DNA from: Egicoccus sp. AB-alg2
GTDB taxonomy: Bacteria; Actinomycetota; Nitriliruptoria; Nitriliruptorales; Nitriliruptoraceae
Direction of reading: 5' to 3'
Length of the DNA stretch: 64,000 nucleotides
Assembly (NCBI RefSeq): GCF_041821065.1
Contig: NZ_JBGUAX010000007.1
Location: forward strand, 62,001 to 126,000
The position numbers and the translations under genes are program-made. Shown in pieces: positions 24,595 through 34,405 of the stretch (positions within the stretch are counted from its first letter, which is position 1; every line of letters starts with the position of its first letter). The notes under the pieces are model-generated. The model was given only the letters and a program-made list of their open reading frames with translations, ran no database searches and was not told the origin of the DNA.

Positions 24595-27020
24595 GCCGCA
24601 CCTCCCTCGGTCGTGCCGGTCGAGGCACCGGCCCCGCCGCCACCTCCGCCGCCGTCCCGCGCGGCCCGGATCGCCTGCCAGACGTTCTGCGGCGACGCTG
24701 GCATCGGCACCTCCTTCACGCCCAGCGGGCGCAGCGCGTCGATCACCGCGTTCATGACCGCCGGGGTCGACGCGATCGCGCCGGCCTCGCCGACGCCCTT
24801 GACGCCCAGCGGGTTGGTGGTCGCCGGCGTCTCGGTCCGGTCGGTGCGGAACGTGGGCAGGTCCGCCGCCGACGGCACGTAGTAGTCCACCAGCGTGCCG
24901 GTGACGAGGTTGCCCTCGTCGTCGTGGATGGCCTCCTCGAACAGGGCCTGGGCGATGCCCTGCGCGAGCCCGCCGTGGACCTGTCCCTCGACGATCTGCG
25001 GGTTGACGACCTTGCCGACGTCGTCCACGGCGACGTAGTCGCGCAGGTGCACCGAGCCGGTCTCCGTGTCCACCTCGACGGCCGCCAGGTGCGTGCCGTG
25101 CGGGTAGGAGAAGTTCTCCGGGTCCACGGTCGCGTCGGCGTCCAGCGACGGCTCGATCCCCTCCGGATAGTCGTGCGAGGTGAACACGGCCAGCGCGAGG
25201 TCCTGCAGCGACGTCGACACGTCCGGCGAGCCCCGCACGGAGAACGTGCCGGCGTCGAACTCGAGGTCGTCCTCGCTGGCCTCCAGCAGGTGGGCGGCGA
25301 TGCGCTTGGCCTTGGCCACCACCTTGTCGCAGGCAACGCGCACGGCGTAGCCGCCGACGACCAGCGACCGTGAGCCGTAGGTGTCCAGCCCGCGGTGCGA
25401 CACGGCCGTGTCGCCGTGGTGTACCTCGATGTCCTCGTACGGGATGCCGAGCGCATCGGCCGCGATCTGCGACCAGGACGTCACGTGCCCCTGCCCGTGC
25501 GGCGAGGTGCCGGTGATGACCTCGACCTTGCCGGAGGGCAGCATCCGGACGCTGGCGGTCTCCCAGCCGCCCGCCCCGAAGGAGAGCGACCCGAGCACCC
25601 GCGAGGGCGCCAGTCCGCACATCTCCGTGTAGGTGGAGATGCCGATGCCGAGCTGGACCTGGTCGCCCGACTCGCGGCGGCGTGCCTGCTCGGCCCGCAG
25701 CTCGTCGTAGCCGAACAGCTCCTTGGCGCGCGCCGTTGCGGCCTCGTAGTTGCCCGAGTCGTAGGTCAGCCCGGCGATGGTCTCGTAGGGGAACTCCTCG
25801 TGCTGGATCCAGTTGCGCTCGCGCAGCGCCATCGGGTCCATGCCCAGCTCCACGGCGGCCTCGTCGATCAGGCGTTCGATCGCGAACGTGGCCTCGGGAC
25901 GGCCCGCGCCGCGGTAGGCGTCGGTGGGCGTCTTGTTGGTGAACACGCCGGTGCACCGGAACGACAGCGCGTCCATCTTGTAGATGGCGTTGTACATGAA
26001 GGCGCCCAGCAGCGGGATGCCCGGGGTGACCAGCTGCAGGTAGGCGCCCATGTCGGCCTTGAGGTCGACCTTCAGCCCGCGGATGCGGCCGTCCTCGTCC
26101 AGGGCCAGCGACAGGTCCTGGATCTGGTCGCGGCCGTGGATGGTGGCCTGGTAGTTCTCCGAGCGCGTCTCGGTCCACTTCACGGCCCGGTCGAGCAGCC
26201 GCGCCAGCACCAGGCAGACGGCCTCCTCGGCGTAGACGTTGAGCTTGGAGCCGAACCCGCCGCCGACGTCGGGAGCCACGACCCGCAACTCGTGTTCCGG
26301 GACCCCGCAGGTCAGCGCGAGCATCAGCCGCAGGATGTGGGGCACCTGGGTCGCGGACCAGACCGTGTACTGGCGCTGGTCGGCCGGGGGCGCCGCGACG
26401 ACGGCGCGCGGCTCGATCGCGGTCGGCAGCAGGCGCTGCTGGATGAACCGGCGCGTGACGACGTGGGCGGCCCCGTCGAAGGCGGCGTCGACGTCACCGT
26501 TCTCCAAGGGCCAGACGAAGCACTCGTTGGAGTCCAGCGTCGTGTCGGCGAGGTCGGCGCCCTCGGCCAGTGCGGCCTCCATGTCGGTCACGACCGGCAG
26601 AGGGTCGTACTCCACGTCGACGTACTCCACCGCGTCGGCCGCGAGGTAACGGTCGGTGGCGACCACCACGGCGACGGCGTCGCCGACGTAGCGGACCTCG
26701 TCCGTGGCCAGCGGCAGGTGCAGCGGCGTGCGCATGTTCTCCGTGACCGGCCACGCGCAGGGCAGCCCGCTCTCCCAGTACTGCTGCAGGTCCGCGCCGG
26801 TGTAGACGGCGACGACGCCGGGCTGCTCCTTCGCTGCCGACACGTCGACGGACACGACGCGGGCGTGCGCCATCGGGCTGCGCACGAACGACGCGTGGAG
26901 CATGCCGGGGACGCGGATGTTGTCCGTCCACCGGGTCTTGCCGGTGACGAGGTGGGCGTCCTCCTTGCGCAGGCGGGCGACGCCGAGGTTGGCGGTGGGC
27001 GGGTTCTCCAGCGTCGTCAC
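24591..27020 (-). CDS. coxL: molybdopterin large subunit of a form II aerobic CO dehydrogenase-type enzyme
   Basis: 809 residues. It has the aldehyde oxidase/xanthine dehydrogenase-type domains, [14 protein letters not shown] and the C-terminal [10 protein letters not shown] loop with the catalytic Glu. The active-site loop reads AYRGAGR at ~368-374, the form II type. Form I enzymes, the proven CO oxidisers, have AYxCSFR, and the Cys that carries Cu is missing here. The natural substrate is therefore open: CO at low rate, or another carbonyl or heterocyclic compound. Gene order S-L-M also matches form II clusters. The stop overlaps coxM by 4 bp. Confidence 0.94.
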   Translation of the reverse strand: MTTLENPPTANLGVARLRKEDAHLVTGKTRWTDNIRVPGMLHASFVRSPMAHARVVSVDVSAAKEQPGVVAVYTGADLQQYWESGLPCAWPVTENMRTPLHLPLATDEVRYVGDAVAVVVATDRYLAADAVEYVDVEYDPLPVVTDMEAALAEGADLADTTLDSNECFVWPLENGDVDAAFDGAAHVVTRRFIQQRLLPTAIEPRAVVAAPPADQRQYTVWSATQVPHILRLMLALTCGVPEHELRVVAPDVGGGFGSKLNVYAEEAVCLVLARLLDRAVKWTETRSENYQATIHGRDQIQDLSLALDEDGRIRGLKVDLKADMGAYLQLVTPGIPLLGAFMYNAIYKMDALSFRCTGVFTNKTPTDAYRGAGRPEATFAIERLIDEAAVELGMDPMALRERNWIQHEEFPYETIAGLTYDSGNYEAATARAKELFGYDELRAEQARRRESGDQVQLGIGISTYTEMCGLAPSRVLGSLSFGAGGWETASVRMLPSGKVEVITGTSPHGQGHVTSWSQIAADALGIPYEDIEVHHGDTAVSHRGLDTYGSRSLVVGGYAVRVACDKVVAKAKRIAAHLLEASEDDLEFDAGTFSVRGSPDVSTSLQDLALAVFTSHDYPEGIEPSLDADATVDPENFSYPHGTHLAAVEVDTETGSVHLRDYVAVDDVGKVVNPQIVEGQVHGGLAQGIAQALFEEAIHDDEGNLVTGTLVDYYVPSAADLPTFRTDRTETPATTNPLGVKGVGEAGAIASTPAVMNAVIDALRPLGVKEVPMPASPQNVWQAIRAARDGGGGGGGAGASTGTTEGGAA

Positions 27021-27604
27021 GGCGTCACCTCCACGTGCTTGAGGTCGTCCGCGGCCTGCTCGCTCTGCGCCACGTCACCGAACGCGATCGTGCCCTCGCC
27101 GACGCCGGGCACCTCCTCGCCGCGCAGTTCCGCGGCGGCCCGCAGCACCGAGCGGACGATGTTCACGTACCCGGTGCACCGGCAGAGGTTGCCCTCGAGC
27201 CCGTGCCGGACGTCCTCCTCGGTCGGCGACGGGTTGCGCTCGAGCAGATCGATCGAGGACATGATCATGCCGGGGGTGCAGTACCCGCACTGCAGACCGT
27301 GCTCGGCATGGAAGGCCTTCTGCAGCGGGTGCCAGCCGCTGGTGGCGTCACCGTCGGCCGGTGGCTGCGCCAGCCCCTCGATGGTGGTGATGTCGGCGCC
27401 GTCGGCCTGCACGGCCAGGATCGTGCAGCTCTTCACCGACTGTCCGTCGAGATGGACCGTGCACGCCCCGCAGTTCGACGTGTCGCAGCCGACGTTGGTG
27501 CCGGTCTTGCCCAGCACGTCGCGCAGGTAGTGGACGAGCAGCAGCCGAGGTTCGACCTCGTCGTCGTGCGCCGCGCCGTCCACGGTGATCTGGACTCTGG
27601 TCAC
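27017..27604 (-). CDS. coxS: [2Fe-2S] small subunit of CO dehydrogenase-type enzyme
   Basis: 195 residues. A plant-ferredoxin-like cluster ([16 protein letters not shown], with a further Cys in VKSCT) and the all-helical second cluster CGYC...[11 protein letters not shown] are complete. It carries electrons from the Mo site to FAD. It is ~35 residues longer than typical because of an acidic C-terminal tail. It is the first gene of the cox operon, and its start region directly abuts the defence island's left boundary (236 bp). Before the island arrived, moaA would have been immediately upstream on the same strand. Confidence 0.95.
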   Translation of the reverse strand: MTRVQITVDGAAHDDEVEPRLLLVHYLRDVLGKTGTNVGCDTSNCGACTVHLDGQSVKSCTILAVQADGADITTIEGLAQPPADGDATSGWHPLQKAFHAEHGLQCGYCTPGMIMSSIDLLERNPSPTEEDVRHGLEGNLCRCTGYVNIVRSVLRAAAELRGEEVPGVGEGTIAFGDVAQSEQAADDLKHVEVTP

Positions 27605-27839
27605 GTTGCCCTCCCGTCAGCGTCGCGCCCCGCGATGGGGCGGCGTCCCAGCGTGGACACGCCGACGGTTCGGCCGTGACGGCGCGCGCACGATGGAGCG
27701 ACGTGCCCCGCCGTCCCGGCTCCCGACCGGGGTGGCGCCGCCATGAGCACGCGCCGGCACGGTACGCCAGCGCCCCCCCGCTGTCACCAGCTTTTCGTCC
27801 CGCGGTCCAGGGACGCCGACCCCGGCCGCCGCGACGGAG
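27605..27839 (-). promoter_or_regulatory. cox operon upstream region, remnant of the moaA-coxS interval
   Basis: 235 bp between coxS and the island boundary, with no coding signal. The cox promoter or leader must lie here or beyond, but no clear -35/-10 pair can be named. Several short GC inverted repeats occur (for example gcgccccgcgatggggcg). The island's insertion separates the operon from any readthrough from moaA. Confidence 0.35.
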
Positions 27840-27863
27840 GCTCAGCCGCCGATGTAGGACATC
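27840..27863. repeat. left direct repeat (attL-like), copy of the moaA 3' end
   Basis: 24 bases beginning gctcagccgccgatgtagga, identical to 35360-35383. On the minus strand it encodes MSYIGG-stop in the moaA frame, but upstream codons (reading TRAL) no longer match moaA, so only the core was duplicated. Confidence 0.85.
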
Positions 27864-28410
27864 AGCGCCCGGGTCTGTCCGTCGTTGCGCGTCCTTACGG
27901 GAAACCCCTCGTGACCTGCACAAACGCGGGCCACACGTCTGCCAACGGTACGCGCCGATTCGCGCCGTAACTCGTGCTCCTGCGGACTGTGTGCGGACTG
28001 CTTGCGGACCCCTGTCGTCGAGCGAGCGGGCCGCCTTCAGGGCGGGGAGCTTACTGCACGTCCGACCGAGAGGCCTTCTCGACCGGCATGGCGAGAGCGC
28101 GATGGCGCGTTGTCGGAGCGACACAACAAGCCGGCGCCGAACCTTCGGGTCGAGGTGGGCGGGATGATCCCCGCCCACCGCAGTTCTCGTACGCGGCCAC
28201 CGGCAGCATGGGTGACGGCGGGTGGCGAGCGACACCGGATCATCCAGAACGACGCTCTTGGCGTGCCTGACATCGCGGCCGCTGTGCCGTCCAGCGTCAT
28301 TCGTGTCACAGCGGCACTGCCGACGGCGACAGTCCCTATATAGACGCATGTTGGAGAGGCGCCAGCGGCGGGGCCGCCGTTCCGGGCGGCTCAGGTTCGA
28401 AGGAGTGAAG
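27864..28410. other. non-coding left end of the island with arm-type repeats
   Basis: No intact gene. An 11-bp unit, tgcggactgtg / tgcggactgct / tgcggacccct, is repeated in tandem at 27981-28013, about 120 bp inside the left boundary. Such direct repeats near an attachment site resemble arm-type integrase sites. The rest shows no frame with family resemblance that I can recognise. It ends with gaaggagtgaag before the broken excisionase ATG. Confidence 0.5.
27981..28013. repeat. three tandem 11-bp repeats near the left attachment site
   Basis: Core tgcggac at 27981, 27992 and 28003, an exact 11-bp period of about one helical turn. This would place three protein-binding sites on one DNA face, as integrase arm or excisionase sites do. 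Confidence 0.7.
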
Positions 28411-28631
28411 ATGAGCCAGGCGCCACCGATCGGAGACCGTCCCGCTCTCGACGAGCCGCTGCCTGTCGCCACAGGAACTGGCGGACTACCTCGCGATCCC
28501 GGTCGGCCACGGTCTACCAGTGGCGCCACCGAGGAGATGGACCTCGCGGCTTCAGGGTCGGGAAGCACGTCCGCTACCGATGGTCGGAGATCCTGGTCTG
28601 GCTGCACGAGCACGCCGATCCGGCACGCTGA
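28411..28631 (+). pseudogene. excisionase-like HTH_17 gene broken by two +1 frameshifts
   Basis: Starting at ATG 28411 (after aaggagtgaag), restored reading gives a short Xis/MerR-like DNA-binding protein: LSPQELADYLAIPV, then ATVYQWRHRGDGPRGFRVG, then KHVRYRWSEILVWLHEHADP and a stop at 28629. Two single-base insertions break it, one C near 28463 and one G near 28504. Helix-turn-helix excisionases of this size accompany actinobacterial integrases. Either it has decayed or the assembly carries two indels; raw reads would tell. Confidence 0.7.
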
Positions 28632-29025
28632 CGCGGACTGCGCGGAGACGCGCCCGAGGCAACTGCGCTTCGCGGGGCTCGTACGGGTTCGGGCATGACG
28701 CTCAGCGAGCCCCCCTTCACGATCTCGGGCGCGGACCGTCCATGTCGCTGATGCTCGTGACTCACCGACTACTCACCGCCAAGGATGGCCTTCGCGCACT
28801 CAGGGCCGTCATGCAGGAGGAGACGCCGCCCGGGTCGCTCGGCCCCACAGATCCAGCGCTCGTCGAGCGGGCGATCCGCAACCTCGCGCCTCCAGACGAC
28901 GGACCGATACTGGCTCCTGGTCCTCGAAGCCGCGCAGAGCCGGACCGTCGGGTCGGGGCCGTCGAGGCCTGGCTGGTCTCGGGAGACTCGAAGAGGCGGC
29001 AGGTTGTTCACAGCCCTCCTCGCGG
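28632..29025. other. 394 bp without a recognisable gene (former integrase position)
   Basis: This is where an integrase gene would normally follow an excisionase. Open frames exist on both strands, including a plus frame from ATG 28742 and a minus frame 28769-29011, but none resembles a family or has a credible ribosome binding site. No conserved tyrosine-recombinase motif (R...HxxR...Y) is visible in any frame. Confidence 0.45.
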
Positions 29026-31191
29026 ATGTCTGCTCATGTCCCGCCCCCCATGTACCGTTCCTCGAAACCTGTCGTCGCAGAGAGACCCCAGAGCCCAGGA
29101 ATGCCAGTCCAGGAGTCGTTCGCTCTCGATCGAGCCGCTGAAGCCCCGACCACGGTGCTTGGGCAGCAGTATTCGTCGCTTGAGGCAGCGCACAGGTCCT
29201 TCGAGGATCGCCTCCGCAGCCGTCTCGACGAGATGCGCGACGTCCCAGGCTTCCCAGAAGCCACCGACACTGATGTCTTAGACCTCTCGGTCGCTCCGCA
29301 CTTCACGGCTTGCCCGAACCCCTTTCTTGGGGAGTACGTCGAACTGCACCGGACTAGCACGTCCGAGTCGCAGTACCCACGGGGCCCATACGTCGGGACC
29401 CTGGATGCCGGCTCGCGCGACGCCGTGTACAGCTTCCACCCGTATCACACCAAGGTCCCACCGGATGTCATCCGACGGTTGATTGAGCACTACACCCAGC
29501 CAGGCGATTTGGTGCTCGATGCTTTCTGTGGTTCTGGCATGACCGGTGCGGCTGCGCGCCGGATTGGACGCAACGCGGTCCTCGTGGATCTCTCACCAAT
29601 GGCGACGTTTGTCGCAGGGGCCAACGTCGTCTCACACGATCCCGTGGTCTCCGTAAATGCTATGAGGAATATTTTGCACGAATCGAAGGCCAAGTGGGGC
29701 CATCTCTTCCAGACCGAGGAAGGCGGGCACCAGCTGGCTGTGAATTACTTCGTGTGGAGCGACGAGTTCACCTGCCCAGATTGCCAGGGCGAGTTCTGCT
29801 TCTTCCCCCATGGAGTCATCCACCACGGGAACAAGGTCGAAACCCGAGACCAGTTCCCGTGCCCCCACTGCGATGCTGACCTCAACGTCCGCCGAGTGCA
29901 GCGGATAATCGAAGACGGCCGGAAGCGGAAGCGACTCGTCTGGGTCAACGCCGGCAAGCGTCAACAGCGGATCTCCCGTGAGCCGAACGCGCACGACCTA
30001 CAACTGGCTGCTGAGGCATCAAGAGTCGAACCGGACGCGTGGTACCCGACCGACTCGATTGATCCCGCGGGGTACTCGGCGCGACTCGCACAATTGGGCG
30101 ACAAGGCCATCGTTGACGTCACGCGTTTCCTCGCGGAACGGAACTTAATCGCTTTCGCCGACTTGTGGGCCCGTGCGGACGCTCTCGAGGACCCCGGACT
30201 GAGACAGATCTGCCGCGCGACCTTGACGAGCATCTTCACGGTGATCTCCGAGCGACAGGGCTACTTCGGAGGCGGCGGTGGGATGTCCGGCAATTTCTAC
30301 ATGCCCATCGTGCGCATGGAGAAGAACATCTTCGACGTACTCGAGAGAAAGCTTGGCAAGCTTGAGCAGGCCGAGAAGGAGAAACTCGGAGCCACGGGCA
30401 CAGCGATTGTTTCTACGCAGTCCAGCACTCAACTGACGCAGATTCCCGACGACAGCATCGACTACATCTACACCGACCCCCCCTTCGGTGCGAACATCAT
30501 CTACAGCGAACTCAACCTCGTGCTCGAGGCGTGGCTCCGCGTCAAGACTAACGAGAAACCCGAGGCGGTAATCGATGAGTCGCGCAGACGTGAGGCCGAT
30601 GACTACTCGGCCTTGCTCCGCGCGTGCTTCGCCGAGATGCATCGCGTACTGAAGCCAGGTCGCTGGATGAGTGTGGAGTTTCACAACACCGACCCCGCTG
30701 TGTGGAAGATCATACAAGACGTCATCCGTGAAGCCGGGTTCTCCGTCGAACACGTGGGGATGCTCGACAAGGGAACGAGCACGATCCTGTCGGACATTCG
30801 ACCGGGAGCCGCCAGGCATGACCTCATCATCACCGCTCGCAAGGCGGGGGGACATCGGGCGGACGATCCGTTAACCGATGGGGATGCCGCTCAGCCCGAC
30901 CTCTGGGGCTTCGTTGAGGAACGCCTCCAGCAGCTGCCCATCCCTGGTCTCCATGATGATGCCCACACGCGACGAGAGCGGTCGGGCCACGTCATCTTCA
31001 GTCGGATGGTGGCCTGGCACCTCGAGAATGGTCGAGAGGTTCCGATCTCAGCCGCTGACTTCTACCGCGAACTTGAGCGGCGATTTCCCAAGCGCGATGG
31101 ACTGCACCTCCTACCCAGCCAACTCCCGCTCCTCGAGGGAGAGTCGGAAACTTCGGCTGGAGAGGCTGCGGAGGAGTATCGCCTGTTCTAG
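29026..31191 (+). CDS. DNA methyltransferase (amino-MTase class) with internal Zn-ribbon
   Basis: 721 residues. SAM-binding motif I LDAFCGSGMTGAAARRIG lies at ~163-180 and the catalytic motif IV YTDPPFG at ~480-486; DPPF/Y marks N6-adenine or N4-cytosine methylation. Between them are ~310 residues with a Zn-ribbon, CPDC..(~30)..CPHC at ~246-285, probably part of target recognition. Order I-TRD-IV suggests an alpha-like arrangement. The start is uncertain: ATG 29026 has no clear ribosome site and ATGs 29050 and 29101 are alternatives. The mcrB-like gene follows closely, so a modification-restriction pairing is likely. Confidence 0.83.
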   Translation: MSAHVPPPMYRSSKPVVAERPQSPGMPVQESFALDRAAEAPTTVLGQQYSSLEAAHRSFEDRLRSRLDEMRDVPGFPEATDTDVLDLSVAPHFTACPNPFLGEYVELHRTSTSESQYPRGPYVGTLDAGSRDAVYSFHPYHTKVPPDVIRRLIEHYTQPGDLVLDAFCGSGMTGAAARRIGRNAVLVDLSPMATFVAGANVVSHDPVVSVNAMRNILHESKAKWGHLFQTEEGGHQLAVNYFVWSDEFTCPDCQGEFCFFPHGVIHHGNKVETRDQFPCPHCDADLNVRRVQRIIEDGRKRKRLVWVNAGKRQQRISREPNAHDLQLAAEASRVEPDAWYPTDSIDPAGYSARLAQLGDKAIVDVTRFLAERNLIAFADLWARADALEDPGLRQICRATLTSIFTVISERQGYFGGGGGMSGNFYMPIVRMEKNIFDVLERKLGKLEQAEKEKLGATGTAIVSTQSSTQLTQIPDDSIDYIYTDPPFGANIIYSELNLVLEAWLRVKTNEKPEAVIDESRRREADDYSALLRACFAEMHRVLKPGRWMSVEFHNTDPAVWKIIQDVIREAGFSVEHVGMLDKGTSTILSDIRPGAARHDLIITARKAGGHRADDPLTDGDAAQPDLWGFVEERLQQLPIPGLHDDAHTRRERSGHVIFSRMVAWHLENGREVPISAADFYRELERRFPKRDGLHLLPSQLPLLEGESETSAGEAAEEYRLF

Positions 31192-31220
31192 GCTTGCCCC
31201 GTTCAACAAGGGGCTTGACT

Positions 31221-32996
31221 ATGGCCAACGGCGACCTTCGCCGCATCGAGTACCTCATCTTCGCACGCCTCCAGTCGCTCGCGCTCGATGTCTTGGAGAA
31301 CGCGGGTGCCAATGAGGGGAACCAGCACATCCCGATGCGAAGAATGCGTCAGGAGTTCGAGGAGCTCGCCGGCGGGCCACTGCCGTGGGTGACTGAAGGC
31401 AAGAGTGACTGGTCCGAGATCTCGATCGCCGCTGTTCCAGGCCAAGAGGAGGACTACCCAGCACAGCAACTCAAGGTCCAGTACCAACACGGCGCACGAG
31501 AGGAGCTCAAACTCCCTCGTCAGCGGAACGAACCCCTCAAGGTCTGGTCGGACCCGGTCAGAGCTGCTCGGCCCGCTGTTGACCGCGCCTACATCTTTCT
31601 CGTGCGAGATGGAGGCGGACAGGTTCACGCACGATACATCGCTGATGAGTCTGCCCTGCCGGACGAACTACTCGCGCGGATCCGTAGGATCGGTGAGCCG
31701 ACGGGCGCCATCAATCTAAAAGACGAGGGGACGTACATCCTGGAGGATGAGACACTCGCCCGGATCCTCGTTGCCCTGCGTCAACGCAAGAATGTCATAC
31801 TGTATGGACCACCTCGAACCGGCAAGACGCATCTAATGCGAGAGGCTGAGCGGGCCTTCCTGGAGGGAATTAGTCCGGTCAGCTTCGATCCTGATGACCT
31901 TGCGCATCCGTTCAAAACGCAGCCGGAAGGCGTCGTAGAGAATCGCAGCGGGAAGAGTTGGTTCCTCACTTTTCACCAGAGCACGACTTACGAGTCCTTT
32001 GTAGCTGGGCTGATGCCCGAGATTGATGAGAAGGGCTCGCTTCACTACCGCGTCCGCACTGGCCCCCTCTTTTGGGCGTCCGAGCATGCACTGGACGGGG
32101 GCGCCTCTCTACTGCTCATCGACGAACTCAATCGCGGCAACACTGCCGAGATCTTCGGCGAACTAATCACAGTAATCGAGCCCGACAAACGTCTAGGTCC
32201 GGATGGCACCGAGAAGCCATTCGAAACGGTTAAGCCGCACCTTCCGTATCACCCTGACTCCGACAGCTCGGACGCGATCGACGATCAGGGCGGCTTCCGA
32301 ATGGCATACCACGTCTACACTCTGGCATCCATGAACTCAGTGGATCGAATGGTCGCGCCACTCGACAGCGCGTTACGGGGAAGATTCCAGATTATCGAAG
32401 TCCCACCGGACTACGCATTCCTACGAAAACGATTCAGCGATGTCCTCGCGGGTATTGCGCATGAGCCTCAGCAAACCGAATGGCGAATCACATTCAACCT
32501 CGCATACAGGCTACTTGCCACAATCAACCGCAAGATCTCGGTGCTGCGTGGACCTGACTTCCGGCTTGGCCACGCCTACCTGATTCCCATCTTCGCCGGA
32601 GGCAGGTCCGTTGCAGAAAGGCGACGAGACCTCTCGGCCGTTCTACTTGAGCAAATGGTTCCCCAGCTGGCCGAACTCTTCAGAACCGATCCGGTCGCTC
32701 TCTATGAACTGCTCGGGGGGGAAGCAAACGAGGGAAGGCTGTTCACTCGACACGGCAGCGAGCAGCTCTCCGGAGATGGAATGCTTGATGTTCCGGGATG
32801 GATTGAACTCCGTCCGATTCCCAGGGAGAACGAGCAACTGATGGCGGAGATCGTCGCCAGCATTGCTGGAGTTGATCCTCAAGCTCCGTGGGAAGAGGAC
32901 CTGCCCGACCAGGAGGAACCTCCGGAGTCGGGTGCGGAACCAGAAGAAGGTGAGGCAGCTGATGACGCAGATGGCGACCAGGGGAAGGGATTCTGA
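31221..32996 (+). CDS. McrB-like AAA+ restriction GTPase/ATPase
   Basis: 591 residues. An N-terminal domain of ~150 residues with no recognised fold is probably the DNA-recognition part. The AAA+ module has Walker A YGPPRTGKTH (~195-204), Walker B LLLIDELNRGN (~297) and the McrB signature ASMNSVDRM (~370, normally MNTADRS), then a sensor or arginine stretch ALRGRF. McrB hydrolyses GTP to drive translocation; here the nucleotide cannot be told. The acidic C-tail is unusual. The ATG at 31221 follows aagggg and is preferred to the TTG at 31194. It sits 29 bp after the methyltransferase stop. Confidence 0.85.
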   Translation: MANGDLRRIEYLIFARLQSLALDVLENAGANEGNQHIPMRRMRQEFEELAGGPLPWVTEGKSDWSEISIAAVPGQEEDYPAQQLKVQYQHGAREELKLPRQRNEPLKVWSDPVRAARPAVDRAYIFLVRDGGGQVHARYIADESALPDELLARIRRIGEPTGAINLKDEGTYILEDETLARILVALRQRKNVILYGPPRTGKTHLMREAERAFLEGISPVSFDPDDLAHPFKTQPEGVVENRSGKSWFLTFHQSTTYESFVAGLMPEIDEKGSLHYRVRTGPLFWASEHALDGGASLLLIDELNRGNTAEIFGELITVIEPDKRLGPDGTEKPFETVKPHLPYHPDSDSSDAIDDQGGFRMAYHVYTLASMNSVDRMVAPLDSALRGRFQIIEVPPDYAFLRKRFSDVLAGIAHEPQQTEWRITFNLAYRLLATINRKISVLRGPDFRLGHAYLIPIFAGGRSVAERRRDLSAVLLEQMVPQLAELFRTDPVALYELLGGEANEGRLFTRHGSEQLSGDGMLDVPGWIELRPIPRENEQLMAEIVASIAGVDPQAPWEEDLPDQEEPPESGAEPEEGEAADDADGDQGKGF

Positions 32997-33052
32997 TGAC
33001 GCTGCCCGACGGGAGGCGCTTCGACCGTTAGGCCTAGCGTGAAGCTGCGTTC

Positions 33053-34405
33053 ATGAACGGGGTTGAAATCGCGAAGCCGCTGGGTGCCGTGGAGAATGAG
33101 TGGCTCGATATCCGGTCGCTCCCGTCCCCGTACCTGATTCCACGCGATCAGCAATTGCTTTCGCGTGTCACGCGAACCGCTACCAACCGTATTGAGTGGG
33201 AGCCCGACGGTCGTCGCGTACGCTTCCGGGGTATGGCCGGAATCGTGTCTTTCGGAGGCGGCGTCATTCCTGTCCGCCCAAAGTTTGCCTCGGGCCACGA
33301 CTGGCTGCCGGCCCTGCTGAAGGTTGCGGCTTTGATCGGCCGATCGCGGGTCCGCAGAGCGTTCTCATTAATTCCAGGAAGACTGCCCGCCTCGTATCTG
33401 AGTCCCGACTTCGTAGACCTCGTCGCTTGGGTCTTCGCATCAGATCTCATGGCCGCACTTCGGGACGGTCCCCTTATGGTGTACCGAGGAACGGTTGAGA
33501 ACCGCCACGCGTTACGCGGGCGGCTGTTGGTCCATCGTCAGACGACGCAGCTCCCACACCAGCGACATCGCCTACCTTGTTCGTTCGCGGAGATGAGCAG
33601 CGACAACGAACATGTCCGGCTCCTCGCCTGGAGTGCCCATGAACTCATGCGTCGGTCTCAGCTTGCCTCAACTCGGTACGCCCTAGGCCAGGTCATCGAG
33701 GCACTACCGCAGCCGCAGGTTGACCCGACTCTCGTTGACACCTTGGCTCCGCTGCCGCCTGGAGCAAACCATTACGCTGGGCCAATTACGATTGCTCGTG
33801 AACTTGCCCGGGTTCGCTCGATCTTGTCGCCAGCCGAGAGGTCAATCACCCAAGGCGACCATCGCAGAGTTGCATCATTCCTGGTTGACATGGCGCGAGT
33901 ATTCGAAGGGCTTGTCAGCGGATTGTACTCTGCGATAGCCCGCGAGCGGGGGTGGAGCCACTCTTCCCAAACTCAGATGCTATTCGCTGTTCGACAAAGC
34001 GAAGGAGCAGGATCTAATCGACGATTCCTGCGTCCTGACGACGTTATCCAAACGGATCTTGGGGTGTCGCTGACGTCAGACTCGAAATATCATGGGCGTG
34101 TTAGCAGAGACGACGAGGAGTATGGAGTCGGCCGTCTAGCGCCGGCCGTCTTCTACCAGCTCACCTCGGCGATGCTGGCTAGAGGTACTACTTGCGGGCT
34201 ATTGGTCCAACCACGTGTTGAATCGCTGGCGTCTGACGTTGCCGATCTCGAAGAGTGGCACGTCGACTCGGCGCTCCTGGGAGACACTCTGAAGGTCGTG
34301 CTGGTACGGCTCGATCTGCGAGTGCTGACCGAAGACCAAGGAGCAAACACGCTCCGTGCGAAGCTGGCGGAAGGTATCGACGCGGCACTCAATCTCGCTA
34401 GTTGA
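33053..34405 (+). CDS. McrC-like restriction endonuclease subunit
   Basis: 450 residues. N-terminal beta-rich McrC region (IVSFGGGVIPVRPKF), central helical part (NRHALRGRLLVHRQTTQ) and a C-terminal PD-(D/E)xK nuclease with RPDDVIQTDLG followed by SDSKYHG, the D...DxK catalytic set. McrC binds the McrB ring, stimulates its NTPase and cuts DNA. The 56-bp gap from the mcrB-like gene and same strand imply one operon. No strong ribosome site precedes ATG 33053. With a partner methyltransferase the complex could act like LlaJI-type McrBC relatives, cutting unmethylated DNA; this is inference. Confidence 0.82.
   Translation: MNGVEIAKPLGAVENEWLDIRSLPSPYLIPRDQQLLSRVTRTATNRIEWEPDGRRVRFRGMAGIVSFGGGVIPVRPKFASGHDWLPALLKVAALIGRSRVRRAFSLIPGRLPASYLSPDFVDLVAWVFASDLMAALRDGPLMVYRGTVENRHALRGRLLVHRQTTQLPHQRHRLPCSFAEMSSDNEHVRLLAWSAHELMRRSQLASTRYALGQVIEALPQPQVDPTLVDTLAPLPPGANHYAGPITIARELARVRSILSPAERSITQGDHRRVASFLVDMARVFEGLVSGLYSAIARERGWSHSSQTQMLFAVRQSEGAGSNRRFLRPDDVIQTDLGVSLTSDSKYHGRVSRDDEEYGVGRLAPAVFYQLTSAMLARGTTCGLLVQPRVESLASDVADLEEWHVDSALLGDTLKVVLVRLDLRVLTEDQGANTLRAKLAEGIDAALNLAS

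Noticed and set aside
25395-27530. 711-residue plus-strand open frame opposite coxL and coxS
   Set aside because: Antisense shadow of G+C-rich coding DNA; repeated VHxG/RRGQ-type content and no ribosome site.
28769-29011. 80-residue minus-strand frame in the island
   Set aside because: No ribosome site, no family resemblance, and a competing plus frame is equally open; not supportable as a gene.
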